Below, piece by piece: positions 7,306 through 14,875 of a stretch of 19,499 nucleotides of DNA (the stretch's first letter is position 1; each line of letters opens with the position of its first letter). The stretch is taken from assembly GCA_947629285.1 (NCBI GenBank), contig CANRDA010000008.1, positions 1-19,499 on the forward strand, in the 5' to 3' direction. The DNA comes from an uncultured Bacilli bacterium (GTDB taxonomy: Bacteria; Bacillota_I; Bacilli_A; RF39; UBA660). Both the position numbers and the translations under genes were made by a program. The notes below the pieces were generated by a model. The model made no database searches, was not told the DNA's origin, and saw only the letters and a program-made list of their open reading frames with translations.

Positions 7306-8409
7306 TTGTTAAATTTTGGAAAACAAAGTGTTAAAATTTTGCCGTATACTTTTAAAGTTTCAATGGTATCAACATTAAAAGATTTTGACACTTGGATTGA
7401 AACAGGCGGTGTTCTCGTAAATGATGTACTAGAATGCGCCGTAAATAATGAATGGGATGTTAAAAAAATTGTAAAAAATGCGGGAGCAAATTATTTTATG
7501 AATTTTATTTTTACATCTGTAAGTAATATAAGTTATTATAATACAAAAAATCCGCATGAAGATTTTAAAGAAATGAAACCTTTAGATCAATTTAATAAAT
7601 ACAATGAACTAATTAATGGTGGAAAAAATAATAGTGAGGCGTTAAAATGCATGTTAGATGATTATGAGGCAAATTTTGTACCTGATTGGGGTAAAGCAAC
7701 TTTTAGAGAAAAACTTGAACAAGGCTATAAAAATTTGTTAAAAAATGGGGATACAATATCTTGGGATGACTATTTAAAAATACAACTTCAAATATTACCG
7801 TATAATCCAGAATTACAAATCCCTAAGACATATAAAAAATGGAAAGATGCAATTAAATCTTCTGACGAGTTATGTTTATTTTACAAGTCTGGTGATGTGT
7901 TAAACTTAACTAATGGGAATGTAGGAGCATTTAATTATGGAAATGGCTTAGGTAGAGCAGCCACTGATGGTTATGCTTCAGCATTAATGACAGTTCCAAG
8001 TATTAAATGCCAGTTGCCAGACAATTGGGATTTACTTACTTCACAACAAAGAGCAGATTGGATTGCTGATACAGTAAAATTGGATAGGTCTGAATTTTCG
8101 ACAGGATGCTATAAAATTGATGTTGACAAATCTCTTGTTAGTAAATCAGATATAAGATATTCTACATCTCAGACACTTGGTTCAAATGGTGTTTGGGCTT
8201 CTACGATGACACCTTTGGGCTCAGATGTATTTGAAGCAGTAATACCTAGAATCGATGATATTTTAACTATAGATCCACAAGTGCAAAAAAAATTAAATAT
8301 GGCTATAAGTAGCAAAAACCAAATAGAGATGATGCGTATATTTGATGATGGTTTAAAAGATGGTACAATAATACCAAAAGAGGGTGTTAAAATAACACAT
8401 TTATATTAG
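7306..8409 (+). CDS. Probable polymorphic toxin, C-terminal part
   Basis: The frame is open from 7123, but the first usable start is TTG 7306, with AGGA six bases before it. Coding-like sequence already runs upstream (KTTGTALTKGVPKIFK, then LLKFGKQS and its near-repeat LLNFGKQS), so this is the 3' part of a longer gene that lost its N-terminal (LXG-like) export region. The upstream segment looks like an amphipathic pre-toxin linker, and the last 230 residues would be the toxin. I do not recognise the toxin fold. Notable features are many Trp and Tyr and the segment STGCYKIDVDKSLVSKSDIR. It is followed after 10 bases by a candidate immunity gene and then a DUF4176 gene, the usual order of T7SS effector loci. 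No export signal or LXG domain remains. Confidence 0.6.
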   Translation: MLNFGKQSVKILPYTFKVSMVSTLKDFDTWIETGGVLVNDVLECAVNNEWDVKKIVKNAGANYFMNFIFTSVSNISYYNTKNPHEDFKEMKPLDQFNKYNELINGGKNNSEALKCMLDDYEANFVPDWGKATFREKLEQGYKNLLKNGDTISWDDYLKIQLQILPYNPELQIPKTYKKWKDAIKSSDELCLFYKSGDVLNLTNGNVGAFNYGNGLGRAATDGYASALMTVPSIKCQLPDNWDLLTSQQRADWIADTVKLDRSEFSTGCYKIDVDKSLVSKSDIRYSTSQTLGSNGVWASTMTPLGSDVFEAVIPRIDDILTIDPQVQKKLNMAISSKNQIEMMRIFDDGLKDGTIIPKEGVKITHLY

Positions 8410-8419
8410 GAGGAATAAT

Positions 8420-8881
8420 ATGTATTATGATTATTTAATTAGTGAAGCAATAAAAAATAACGAGATTAAGAACTTTTTAACTGGAGAAGGAAAATACAAA
8501 GAAAAAGAAACCCCATACGGTGAAATTTTTGTTACTGATTATGAGGCTAGATTAAGATATTTGTGCAACTATCAGACAAGTGATAAGAAAGCTTTTGATA
8601 CATATGTTGCTAATTTAATTTTAAACTTTTTAAATGGTTCAATTGAAGAGTTTTTTACTGGAATTTGTTATATTAGGACAATGTGTTACTTGTCAAATGA
8701 TTCCATTAAACTTCAAATAGATAATAAAGCCTTTTTTGAAACTGCTAGAAACATAATTTTAAAGAGAAAATTAGATTTACAACGTCAAAAGTATAAGGAT
8801 GATAATTTTAATAATATGTGGGATTTTGTAGAATATAATGATAAAATTATACAAGATAATTCAGGCATTAAAATAATTTAA
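8420..8881 (+). CDS. Candidate immunity protein for the upstream toxin
   Basis: 153 residues with no signal peptide, a mixed charged/aromatic composition and predicted helices, so cytosolic. A perfect AGGAGG precedes it by six bases and it begins 10 bases after the toxin-like gene. That placement is the main reason for the call, since immunity genes directly follow T7SS toxins. No family is recognised. It could instead be a chaperone for the effector. Confidence 0.5.
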   Translation: MYYDYLISEAIKNNEIKNFLTGEGKYKEKETPYGEIFVTDYEARLRYLCNYQTSDKKAFDTYVANLILNFLNGSIEEFFTGICYIRTMCYLSNDSIKLQIDNKAFFETARNIILKRKLDLQRQKYKDDNFNNMWDFVEYNDKIIQDNSGIKII

Positions 8882-8917
8882 AATTTTTGTTAATTAAAAA
8901 AAGAAATGAGGGATAGT

Positions 8918-9292
8918 ATGAACGATAAATTTAAAAAGTATTTACCACTAGGAAGTGTAGTATTAATGAAAGGTGGTAAAAAAAGAATTATGGTAACAGG
9001 ATATGCAGTAAAGGCACCTGAAACAGGAGATAGAATTTGGGATTATATAGGTTGTTTATGGCCTGAAGGTATGATAACACCAGATAAAAATTTACTTTTT
9101 GACCACAAAGACATTCAGCAAATATTTGCTATTGGATATTCTGATGATGAGCAAAAAAGATTTATGAGTGTACTAGATAAAGCTACCCAATTAAGAGATG
9201 ATAGACTAGCTCAGAATAATACAGATAATGATAGTACAAATTCAAGTGATACTAGTACTACTTCAACAAATTCAATAAATTTAAATAATTAA
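8918..9292 (+). CDS. DUF4176 protein (T7SS effector targeting factor)
   Basis: 124 residues from ATG 8918, chosen over ATG 8906 because GAGGG at 8908-8912 fits it. The sequence YLPLGSVVLMKGGKKRIMVT, then GC.WPEGM and FDHKDIQQIFAIGYSDDEQ are DUF4176 hallmarks, clearly paralogous to the N-terminal domain of the gene at 4997. The tail is a short Asn/Ser/Thr-rich stretch without repeats. In streptococcal LXG loci such proteins help deliver the toxin to the secretion machine. Here it follows toxin and immunity genes whose toxin has lost its delivery domain. Confidence 0.82.
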   Translation: MNDKFKKYLPLGSVVLMKGGKKRIMVTGYAVKAPETGDRIWDYIGCLWPEGMITPDKNLLFDHKDIQQIFAIGYSDDEQKRFMSVLDKATQLRDDRLAQNNTDNDSTNSSDTSTTSTNSINLNN

Positions 9293-9306
9293 CATTTCAC
9301 TTAATT

Positions 9307-9325
9307 AAAGCAACTATGCTTTTTT
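9307..9325 (+). terminator. Rho-independent terminator of the toxin unit
   Basis: AAAGCA (9307-9312) pairs with TGCTTT (9317-9322) around ACTA and runs into T residues. It is directly followed by the GGGAGG site of the next gene. Confidence 0.5.
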
Positions 9326-9337
9326 CTGGGAGGAATT

Positions 9338-9568
9338 ATGGATATAAATTTAATAAAAGAGATAACATTCGAATATATAGAAAATATATATGCACTAAGC
9401 ATTAGTTATTTGAAAAATAATAATAACGTTGAACTTAAAAATTTACTTAAAGAGTTAGAACTTATAGAAGATAAAATAAGAGAGTGTGAAGATGAAAATT
9501 TATTAAGCAATTATAAAAATATATTAGATGATTTAATAAATAAAATAGAGGGTATTATAAATGAATAG
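9338..9568 (+). CDS. Small acidic partner (candidate antitoxin) of zeta toxin
   Basis: 76 residues, Glu/Leu/Asn-rich, predicted as three helices, with a GGGAGG site five bases before ATG. Its end overlaps the zeta-toxin start by eight bases (9561-9568), so the two are made together. Epsilon antitoxins are small three-helix proteins that block the zeta ATP site. This protein has that size and place, but I see no clear epsilon signature, so antitoxin is inferred from context. Confidence 0.6.
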   Translation: MDINLIKEITFEYIENIYALSISYLKNNNNVELKNLLKELELIEDKIRECEDENLLSNYKNILDDLINKIEGIINE

Positions 9569-10484
9569 TAGATTAGAATCATTAATAAAAAGAGGTTATC
9601 CTAAAGAAGATGTAATAAGACTTTCAAGTTTTACTGAAAGCGAGTTAGAATATGCATGTAATATGGCTTTTGAACACATATCAAGGAAATGTACGCCAGT
9701 GGATAATCCTAGTGCGGTATTTATAGGTGGTCAACCTGGAAGTGGTAAAACTGTTCTTTCTATGGAATTAAAAAACAAAATAGGTAATGCGATAGAGATA
9801 GGAATAGATAATTATAGAATGTATCATCCACATTATTTAGAAATAGAAAATTATATAAAAGAGTTTTGGAAAAATAAAACAGAAACTATTAACGATACAA
9901 AGGGGAATGATATAGCAGATTTCACACACTATTTTGCTGGAGTAATGACAGATAAATTAATAGAAATTGCATCAAGTAAGGGATATAACTTATTACTTGA
10001 GTGGGGTATGAGAGAACCTAATGTCCCACTTAAGTGTATGAGTGATTTAAAGAGAATTGGATATAATAATACAGTTATATTTGTATCTACTTATAAAGAT
10101 ATATCATATGAAGCATGTAACTTAAGATCAGATATAATGAAAAATAGTAACCATATAATAAGAAAAGTTCCTAAAAGCTTTCATGATTACTGTGTATCAA
10201 CGCTCCCTAGTAGTGTCGGTACAATATATAAGGAAGGATATAATAATCATATAATAGATTATATGGCTTTAATATCTCGTGATGGTAAAGTAATATGGGA
10301 TGATAATAGTAAATCCAATCCAGAAGATGTGTATGAGGAATATTTGAATAATCCACAGTTATCTAAAGATATAAAAAATGATTTTACATTATCTTATAAA
10401 AGCAATTTAAAAGAAATGGAAGGATTGAATGAACAAGTTGTATTTATAGTTCCAGAGATATTAAATACAGTAAAAACAAAATAA
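9561..10484 (+). CDS. Zeta-toxin family kinase
   Basis: 307 residues. The Walker A motif GGQPGSGKT is at residues 56-64 (Lys63). It is followed by IDNYRMYHPHY, the conserved zeta substrate/catalytic region, and by LLLEWGMREPN. Zeta toxins phosphorylate UDP-N-acetylglucosamine and so stop cell-wall synthesis. The length is typical, so the enzyme is probably intact. It is co-translated with the small upstream protein. Such modules stabilise accessory DNA, in line with the neighbouring T7SS toxin region. Family call confident; substrate by homology only. Confidence 0.85.
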   Translation: MNSRLESLIKRGYPKEDVIRLSSFTESELEYACNMAFEHISRKCTPVDNPSAVFIGGQPGSGKTVLSMELKNKIGNAIEIGIDNYRMYHPHYLEIENYIKEFWKNKTETINDTKGNDIADFTHYFAGVMTDKLIEIASSKGYNLLLEWGMREPNVPLKCMSDLKRIGYNNTVIFVSTYKDISYEACNLRSDIMKNSNHIIRKVPKSFHDYCVSTLPSSVGTIYKEGYNNHIIDYMALISRDGKVIWDDNSKSNPEDVYEEYLNNPQLSKDIKNDFTLSYKSNLKEMEGLNEQVVFIVPEILNTVKTK

Positions 10485-10506
10485 GAGTTAATTGCTCTTA
10501 TTTCTT
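10480..10506 (+). terminator. Bidirectional terminator between zeta and XRE genes
   Basis: AATAAGAG (10480-10487) pairs with CTCTTATT (10495-10502), with a T-rich run on the right and an A-rich run on the left, so it can end transcription from both convergent genes. Confidence 0.6.
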
Positions 10507-10715
10507 TTATAATTAATAGTTTTATCATTCGTAAGTCCAAGTATATAGTCTGTAGTTGTATCATAAAATATAGCTAATTTAATAAGTATACTTGTCGGTA
10601 TATCATTGGTTTCAGTTTCATATTTTGAATATCCAGTTTGAGACATATTTAAAGCTTTTGCTACATCTTTTTGAAGTAAATCATTGTCTTCTCTTAAATC
10701 TTTTAATCTGTTCAC
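10488..10715 (-). CDS. XRE-family HTH transcriptional regulator
   Basis: 75 residues. The Cro/C1-type helix-turn-helix is clear: LQKDVAKALNMSQTGYSKYE, followed by the usual IPTSILIKLAIFYDTTTDYI. It is a single domain without an effector part. It starts at GTG 10715 behind GGTGAG on the minus strand, and runs convergent to zeta and divergent from the SNF2 helicase gene. Two palindromic sites in the upstream gap could be its operators, so it may regulate itself and possibly the helicase. Confidence 0.85.
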   Translation of the reverse strand: MNRLKDLREDNDLLQKDVAKALNMSQTGYSKYETETNDIPTSILIKLAIFYDTTTDYILGLTNDKTINYKRNKSN

Positions 10716-10754
10716 TTATCTCACCAATCTAATATTACTAGATTTATTCCATAA

Positions 10755-10794
10755 TAGGTTACACATAACCTAAAATAGCTTATGTGATGCGCTA
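10755..10794. promoter_or_regulatory. Two palindromic sites, candidate XRE operators
   Basis: TAGGTTA-CACA-TAACCTA (10755-10772) is a perfect 7-base inverted repeat. Four bases later TAGC...GCTA (10776-10794) is a weaker one. They lie between the divergent XRE and helicase genes, where a dimeric repressor would bind. Confidence 0.4.
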
Positions 10795-10850
10795 AAACAC
10801 ACTTAAAAAATGGATTACTGATATAATAAAATAAAATTTAAAATATTCTA

Positions 10851-10879
10851 TTGACTTATATACAAATGTTTGATAATAT
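10851..10879 (+). promoter_or_regulatory. Promoter of the SNF2 helicase gene
   Basis: TTGACT (10851-10856) and TAATAT (10874-10879) are 17 bases apart, 21 bases upstream of the ATG at 10900, with AGGTGG as the ribosome site. Confidence 0.5.
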
Positions 10880-10899
10880 ATAATCTTGTAGGTGGTTAG

Positions 10900-13800
10900 A
10901 TGAATATAGAAGATATGTTAATTGATGAATTAGGTATTGACTCTTATAATAAGGGTAAAAATTACTCTAGGACTGTATACTTAAGTGATTACAATAATAC
11001 TAAAGGTGGATTTGGGTATTATAGATTTTTTGTACAATCAGAAAGAAGTTATGAGTATTATACTGTAAATATTATAATAAATAGAGGTAAGATATTTAGA
11101 TATATGTGTAACTGTGAACAATTTAGTTCATATAATACTTGTAAACACGTTGCTGCTTGCTTTTGTAAATACAGTAAGGATATATTTCCTAAACCGTTAA
11201 CTGAATACGATTTATCAAAGCAAATACTAAATTATTTTTCAAATGATAAAAAAGTAAATAGTGTTAAAGAAAAACTAAATTTAGATGTAGAGCTAGATTT
11301 AACTCAAAACAAAATAATGGCATATCTATCTATAGGACTTAAAAAAACTTATGTAATAAAAAATGAAAGAAAACTAAGTGAATTTCTTGATGCTTATAAA
11401 AAGAGTGAATATAGATTTGGAGTTGGATTCACTTATGACCCTTCAAAACACTACCTTAAAGAAGAAGATGAAAAAATATTAAACTTCTTTACTGAGTATG
11501 CTAAATCAAGTAATAGTAATTACTATTACTACTATAACAATAATAATCCTTTTGAGTTAAACGAAAGAGAACTTAAAATGTTTTTAACTTTAATTAAAGA
11601 TAAGGAGTTTAATTTAAAAGGATATGGTAAAATAAAAGAGATAAAAGAAGAGTATCCATTTGATATTAACCTAGATTTTAAAGATGATAGATATGAATTA
11701 TCTATAGATGGAAATGAATATATATTAGATAATAATTTTAAATATATGGCTTATAAAGATACTTTATATATAATTCCAAAAGAGATAAGTGAAGTATTAA
11801 AAATTAGTAGGGAAGCTGAAGTAAATAAAATAGTATTTAAAAAAGAGAATTTAGAGTTATTTAAAAAAGGCTTATTAAATAAAGTAAAAAATAATATCAG
11901 TGTGAGTGAGAATGTAGTAGATATTATTATATCTGGTAAGCCTATTGTTTCATATTATTTTGACCTTTTAAAAAACAGTATTACTTGTAAAATAAAGTTT
12001 GATTATAATGGGAATATAATAGATTATTTTGATACTGATAGTAAAGTTGTTAGAGATGAAGAAACAGAAGAAAGTGCGTTAAATGAACTTTTAAAGTATA
12101 ACTTTGAGATACTAAAGAATAGTTTAGTATTAAATGATATAGATGATATTGGACTTTTCTTAGATGAAGGTTTATCTAAACTACTTGAAAATTATAATGT
12201 TTATACATCTAAAAAATTAGATGATATAAGTATACTTAAGAAAAGTCAAGTTAACTCTAACTTTGCAATAGGTAAAGATGCTATTATGTCTTATAATTTT
12301 AATGTAGATAATATAGATTTATCTGAACTTAATAAGGTTTTAGCATCCATTAAATCAAAGAAGAAATATTATAAATTAAAAAACGGTAATATAGTTGATT
12401 TAAGTGAAAATAAAGAGTTAAATGAATTAAATAATTTATTAGATGATTTGGATATAAACGATAATTTAAATGATGGAGTAATTGAAATACCTAAATATAG
12501 AGCATTCTATATAGACAGTTTAAAGAAGAATAAATATAAGTCTATTAATACTGATAACTCATTTGATAAATTTATTAAAAACTTTGAAGAGTATAAAAAT
12601 ATAGATATCAAGTTTGATGCTCACGATGAAAAGATACTTAGAGATTATCAAAAAGAAGGGGTTAAATGGTTATATACACTTTATAAATGCGATTTAGGTG
12701 GAATACTTGCAGATGAAATGGGACTTGGTAAGAGTTTACAAACTATATGTTTTATAAAACAGGTGTTAAAAGAAAATAAGAATGCTAAAATAATGATAGT
12801 GTGTCCAACTTCGCTAGTGTATAACTGGAAAAAAGAGTTTGATAAATTTGCTCCTAAACTTAAATATGTAACAGTTGCAGAAAATAAGAAAAAAAGACTT
12901 GAGATATTAAAAGATATAGATAAATATAATATATTTATAACTTCGTATGGACTTGTTAGAAACGATAACGATGAATATGAGAAGATTAATTTTGAAGTGT
13001 GTGTTATCGATGAAGCACAAGCAATTAAAAACTATCAGGCTAATATGAGTAAAGAAGTAAAGAAGATTAAGTCCAGAACTAAGATTGCTTTAACTGGAAC
13101 TCCACTAGAAAATTCAGTTTTAGAGTTATGGAGTATATTCGATTTTATAATGCCTGGATACTTAAACAACATTATTAAATTTAAAGAAAACTATGGAATA
13201 AGTGATGTAGATGAAAAATCTTTATCTAAACTTAAAAACTTAAATTATCAAATAAAACCATTTATACTAAGAAGAAAGAAAAAAGATGTATCTAAAGAAC
13301 TTCCAGATAAAATAGAGAATAATATTTATTTAGAGTTACCTGACATACAAAAAGCCCTTTACTTAAATGTAGTTAAAACAACAGAAGAGGAGATGGATGA
13401 ATTAATTAAAACTGAAGGGTGGTCTAAAGCAAGGTTTAAAATATTACAACTGTTAACTAAGTTAAGACAGATTTGTATTGACCCTAATGTTTTATATGAT
13501 GATTATAAGGGAGATTCTATAAAGCTAGAAAAGTTAACTGAAATAGTAAAAGACTATATTAAAGAAGACCATAAAATACTTATATTTAGTAGTTTTAAAA
13601 GAGTTTTGGATAGGGTAAAGAATACATTTAATAAAGAAGGTATTACAAGTTTTACTATAAATGGAGATGTAGATAGTAAAGATAGAATGGACCTTGTAGA
13701 AAAGTTTAATAGTGATGATACTAATTGCTTTTTAATAACTCTAAAAGCAGGAGGTACAGGACTTAACTTGACTAGTGCAGATATAGTTATACACCTGGAT

Positions 13801-14046
13801 ATATGGTGGAATCCACAAGTAGAAAATCAAGCAACTGATAGAACACACAGAATTGGTCAAAAAAATAAAGTAACAGTAATTAGACTTATTACAAAAGGTA
13901 CAATAGAAGAGAGAATTATAGAACTTCAAGATAAGAAAAAAATATTAAGTGATAACTTAATAGAAGGCAAGGGAGATTCAAATACACTTTCAGCATTAAC
14001 TGAAAAAGATATTAAAAACTTACTATCTTATGGAGAAAATGACTAA
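10900..14046 (+). CDS. SWIM zinc-finger SNF2-family helicase
   Basis: 1048 residues. An N-terminal SWIM motif (C70-x-C72...C81-x-H83) is followed by about 450 residues of an SNF2-associated region. Then comes a complete two-lobe SNF2 ATPase: DEMGLGKS with Lys611 (Walker A), DEAQ at 704-707 (Walker B), TGTPLENS, and the C-terminal lobe with GGTGLNLTSADIVIHLDIWW and QATDRTHRIGQ. Such proteins are DNA-dependent ATPases that remodel nucleic-acid-protein complexes (RapA/HepA relatives) and are common single genes in Bacillota chromosomes. No methylase or nuclease partner is nearby, so a defence role is not supported. All key motifs are present. Confidence 0.9.
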   Translation: MNIEDMLIDELGIDSYNKGKNYSRTVYLSDYNNTKGGFGYYRFFVQSERSYEYYTVNIIINRGKIFRYMCNCEQFSSYNTCKHVAACFCKYSKDIFPKPLTEYDLSKQILNYFSNDKKVNSVKEKLNLDVELDLTQNKIMAYLSIGLKKTYVIKNERKLSEFLDAYKKSEYRFGVGFTYDPSKHYLKEEDEKILNFFTEYAKSSNSNYYYYYNNNNPFELNERELKMFLTLIKDKEFNLKGYGKIKEIKEEYPFDINLDFKDDRYELSIDGNEYILDNNFKYMAYKDTLYIIPKEISEVLKISREAEVNKIVFKKENLELFKKGLLNKVKNNISVSENVVDIIISGKPIVSYYFDLLKNSITCKIKFDYNGNIIDYFDTDSKVVRDEETEESALNELLKYNFEILKNSLVLNDIDDIGLFLDEGLSKLLENYNVYTSKKLDDISILKKSQVNSNFAIGKDAIMSYNFNVDNIDLSELNKVLASIKSKKKYYKLKNGNIVDLSENKELNELNNLLDDLDINDNLNDGVIEIPKYRAFYIDSLKKNKYKSINTDNSFDKFIKNFEEYKNIDIKFDAHDEKILRDYQKEGVKWLYTLYKCDLGGILADEMGLGKSLQTICFIKQVLKENKNAKIMIVCPTSLVYNWKKEFDKFAPKLKYVTVAENKKKRLEILKDIDKYNIFITSYGLVRNDNDEYEKINFEVCVIDEAQAIKNYQANMSKEVKKIKSRTKIALTGTPLENSVLELWSIFDFIMPGYLNNIIKFKENYGISDVDEKSLSKLKNLNYQIKPFILRRKKKDVSKELPDKIENNIYLELPDIQKALYLNVVKTTEEEMDELIKTEGWSKARFKILQLLTKLRQICIDPNVLYDDYKGDSIKLEKLTEIVKDYIKEDHKILIFSSFKRVLDRVKNTFNKEGITSFTINGDVDSKDRMDLVEKFNSDDTNCFLITLKAGGTGLNLTSADIVIHLDIWWNPQVENQATDRTHRIGQKNKVTVIRLITKGTIEERIIELQDKKKILSDNLIEGKGDSNTLSALTEKDIKNLLSYGEND

Positions 14047-14070
14047 ATTCCAAAATAGATTAAAAAAGTG

Positions 14071-14099
14071 TTGACAAAATGAAAAATTTGTAGTATATT
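14071..14099 (+). promoter_or_regulatory. Strong promoter without a following protein gene
   Basis: Consensus TTGACA (14071-14076) is followed after exactly 17 bases by TATATT (14094-14099). The only ORF after it is three codons (ATGAACTAA, 14121-14129), so it most likely makes the RNA described at 14106-14424. Confidence 0.55.
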
Positions 14100-14105
14100 G
14101 TATAT

Positions 14106-14424
14106 AGTTTAGAGATGATAGATGAACTAATATTATATAATAAAAATAATTATCTTATAAAAAATAAGAAATTACAAAAAATAATATTAAATTCAAATAT
14201 CTTAAATATTAAGTAAAAAACGTTATATAATAAATAAAAATTATATAATTGTACTTGCTTAATATTATTGGAAATGCGTTGGTAATTTCTACCTGCTCTA
14301 AACATTACAATTGTAAGAAGAAAGAAAACTTCTATGGTAGGAATATTGCTCTTTTCACTGATAATGTTTAGTAGCAATTTTCCAAACTCGAAAGTAATGA
14401 CTTTATCAGGGCCGTTACTTTTTT
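14106..14424 (+). ncRNA. Candidate structured non-coding RNA
   Basis: Between a consensus promoter and a terminator lie about 320 bases without a plausible plus-strand gene. Pairings I can see: TTATATAAT/ATTATATAA (around 14223-14248), TTGGAAA with TTTCCAA (14268-14274 with 14379-14385), GCT with AGC, a perfect 10-base CTAAACATTA/TAATGTTTAG (14298-14307 with 14362-14371), and a small AGAAG/CTTCT hairpin inside. UUCUACC near 14287 could also pair with GGUAGGA near 14336, giving a crossing (pseudoknot-like) alternative. I see no tmRNA, RNase P or SRP signature; 6S-like is possible. Unknown class. Confidence 0.4.
14391..14424 (+). terminator. Terminator of the candidate RNA
   Basis: AAAGTAA (14391-14397) pairs with TTACTTT (14415-14421), with a GC-containing loop and a T-run (TTTTTTGATTTTT). 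It lies upstream of the coat-gene promoter. Confidence 0.5.
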
Positions 14425-14473
14425 GATTTTTCACAAAAATTAGACGTTATACCATTCAATTTAGTTTATTCGT

Positions 14474-14482
14474 CATATTATA
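14474..14482 (+). promoter_or_regulatory. SigK/SigE-like -10 element of the coat gene
   Basis: CATATTATA fits the mother-cell consensus CATAnnnTA. It lies 20 bases upstream of the coat-gene ATG, with AGGAGG between them. The -35 match (an AC at 14451) is poorly spaced, so the assignment rests on the -10 and on the nature of the gene. Confidence 0.4.
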
Positions 14483-14502
14483 AATTAGATAGGAGGTATT
14501 TC

Positions 14503-14634
14503 ATGTTTTTAAATAGAAATTGTGGTTGTGGCTGTGGTAGACAAATGCCACAAATGGAACAACCTATAATGGAACCAGTTATAACTAAATGTGTAGAGAA
14601 GGAGTTTCACCATGAAGTACAACAAGTGTGTTAA
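14503..14634 (+). CDS. CotD-like spore-coat protein, 5' part (interrupted)
   Basis: 43 residues from ATG 14503 behind AGGAGG (14491-14496). A Cys/Gly-rich start (NCGCGCGRQ) is followed by EQPIMEPVITKC and FHHEVQQVC, which resembles the first half of inner-coat CotD-family proteins. The frame ends abruptly at TGT-TAA (14629-14634); the TAA comes from inserted DNA. The missing second half is at 17777-17920 in a compatible frame. Joined at the shared TGTT, the product would be 89 residues, the size of the family. CotD proteins are deposited on the spore by the mother cell. Coat-protein family by resemblance; the split is seen directly. Confidence 0.7.
   Translation: MFLNRNCGCGCGRQMPQMEQPIMEPVITKCVEKEFHHEVQQVC
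14629..14632. repeat. Left attachment core (TGTT)
   Basis: TGTT is shared with 17777-17780. Sequence left of it is coat gene and sequence right of it is element. Serine recombinases exchange at a 2-base core, which would lie within this identity. Confidence 0.6.
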
Positions 14635-14719
14635 TTTATGATAAACTATAAATTTATACAATTTAATATTAATAAAATTAGTTATTTATCCATAAGTTAA
14701 ATTGAGGTGTTTAAAATAT

Positions 14720-14875
14720 ATGGGTAAGTATAAAATTAATTATATTTTCGGCGAAGAAGATATTGATAATATTTTCATTAAAGTTTTAAATAAAGAGTTA
14801 ACAAAATATATCTTAACGATTAATAAAAGTCATGTCCTAGATAATTATAAAATTCTAAAAGAAGGTAAAAATTGA
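14720..14875 (+). CDS. Small element protein overlapping the recombinase start
   Basis: 51 residues beginning MGKYKINYIFGEEDIDNIF and ending ILKEGKN. ATG 14720 follows GAGGTG at 14704-14709. Its TGA (14873-14875) overlaps the TTG start of the recombinase, so the two are coupled. Many TnpX-type elements encode a short protein beside the recombinase, and excision factors (RDFs) of serine integrases are often small and adjacent. Either role is possible; no family is recognised. Coding is supported by the overlap and by codon use like its neighbour. Confidence 0.55.
   Translation: MGKYKINYIFGEEDIDNIFIKVLNKELTKYILTINKSHVLDNYKILKEGKN

Noticed and set aside
7125..7391. Minus-strand ORF across the essC/toxin junction
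   Set aside because: No ribosome site and no family pattern; opposite a plus-strand frame with clear protein-like content.
10900..14046. SNF2 helicase as part of a defence system such as DISARM
   Set aside because: No methyltransferase, PLD nuclease or DUF1998 partner nearby; the SWIM-SNF2 layout fits the common stand-alone chromosomal type.
14150..14434. Minus-strand ORF of 94 codons in the gap before the coat gene
   Set aside because: GTG start without a ribosome site, a low-complexity Phe/Ile/Leu/Asn end typical of reverse-read AT-rich DNA, and it overlaps the plus-strand stems and terminator.
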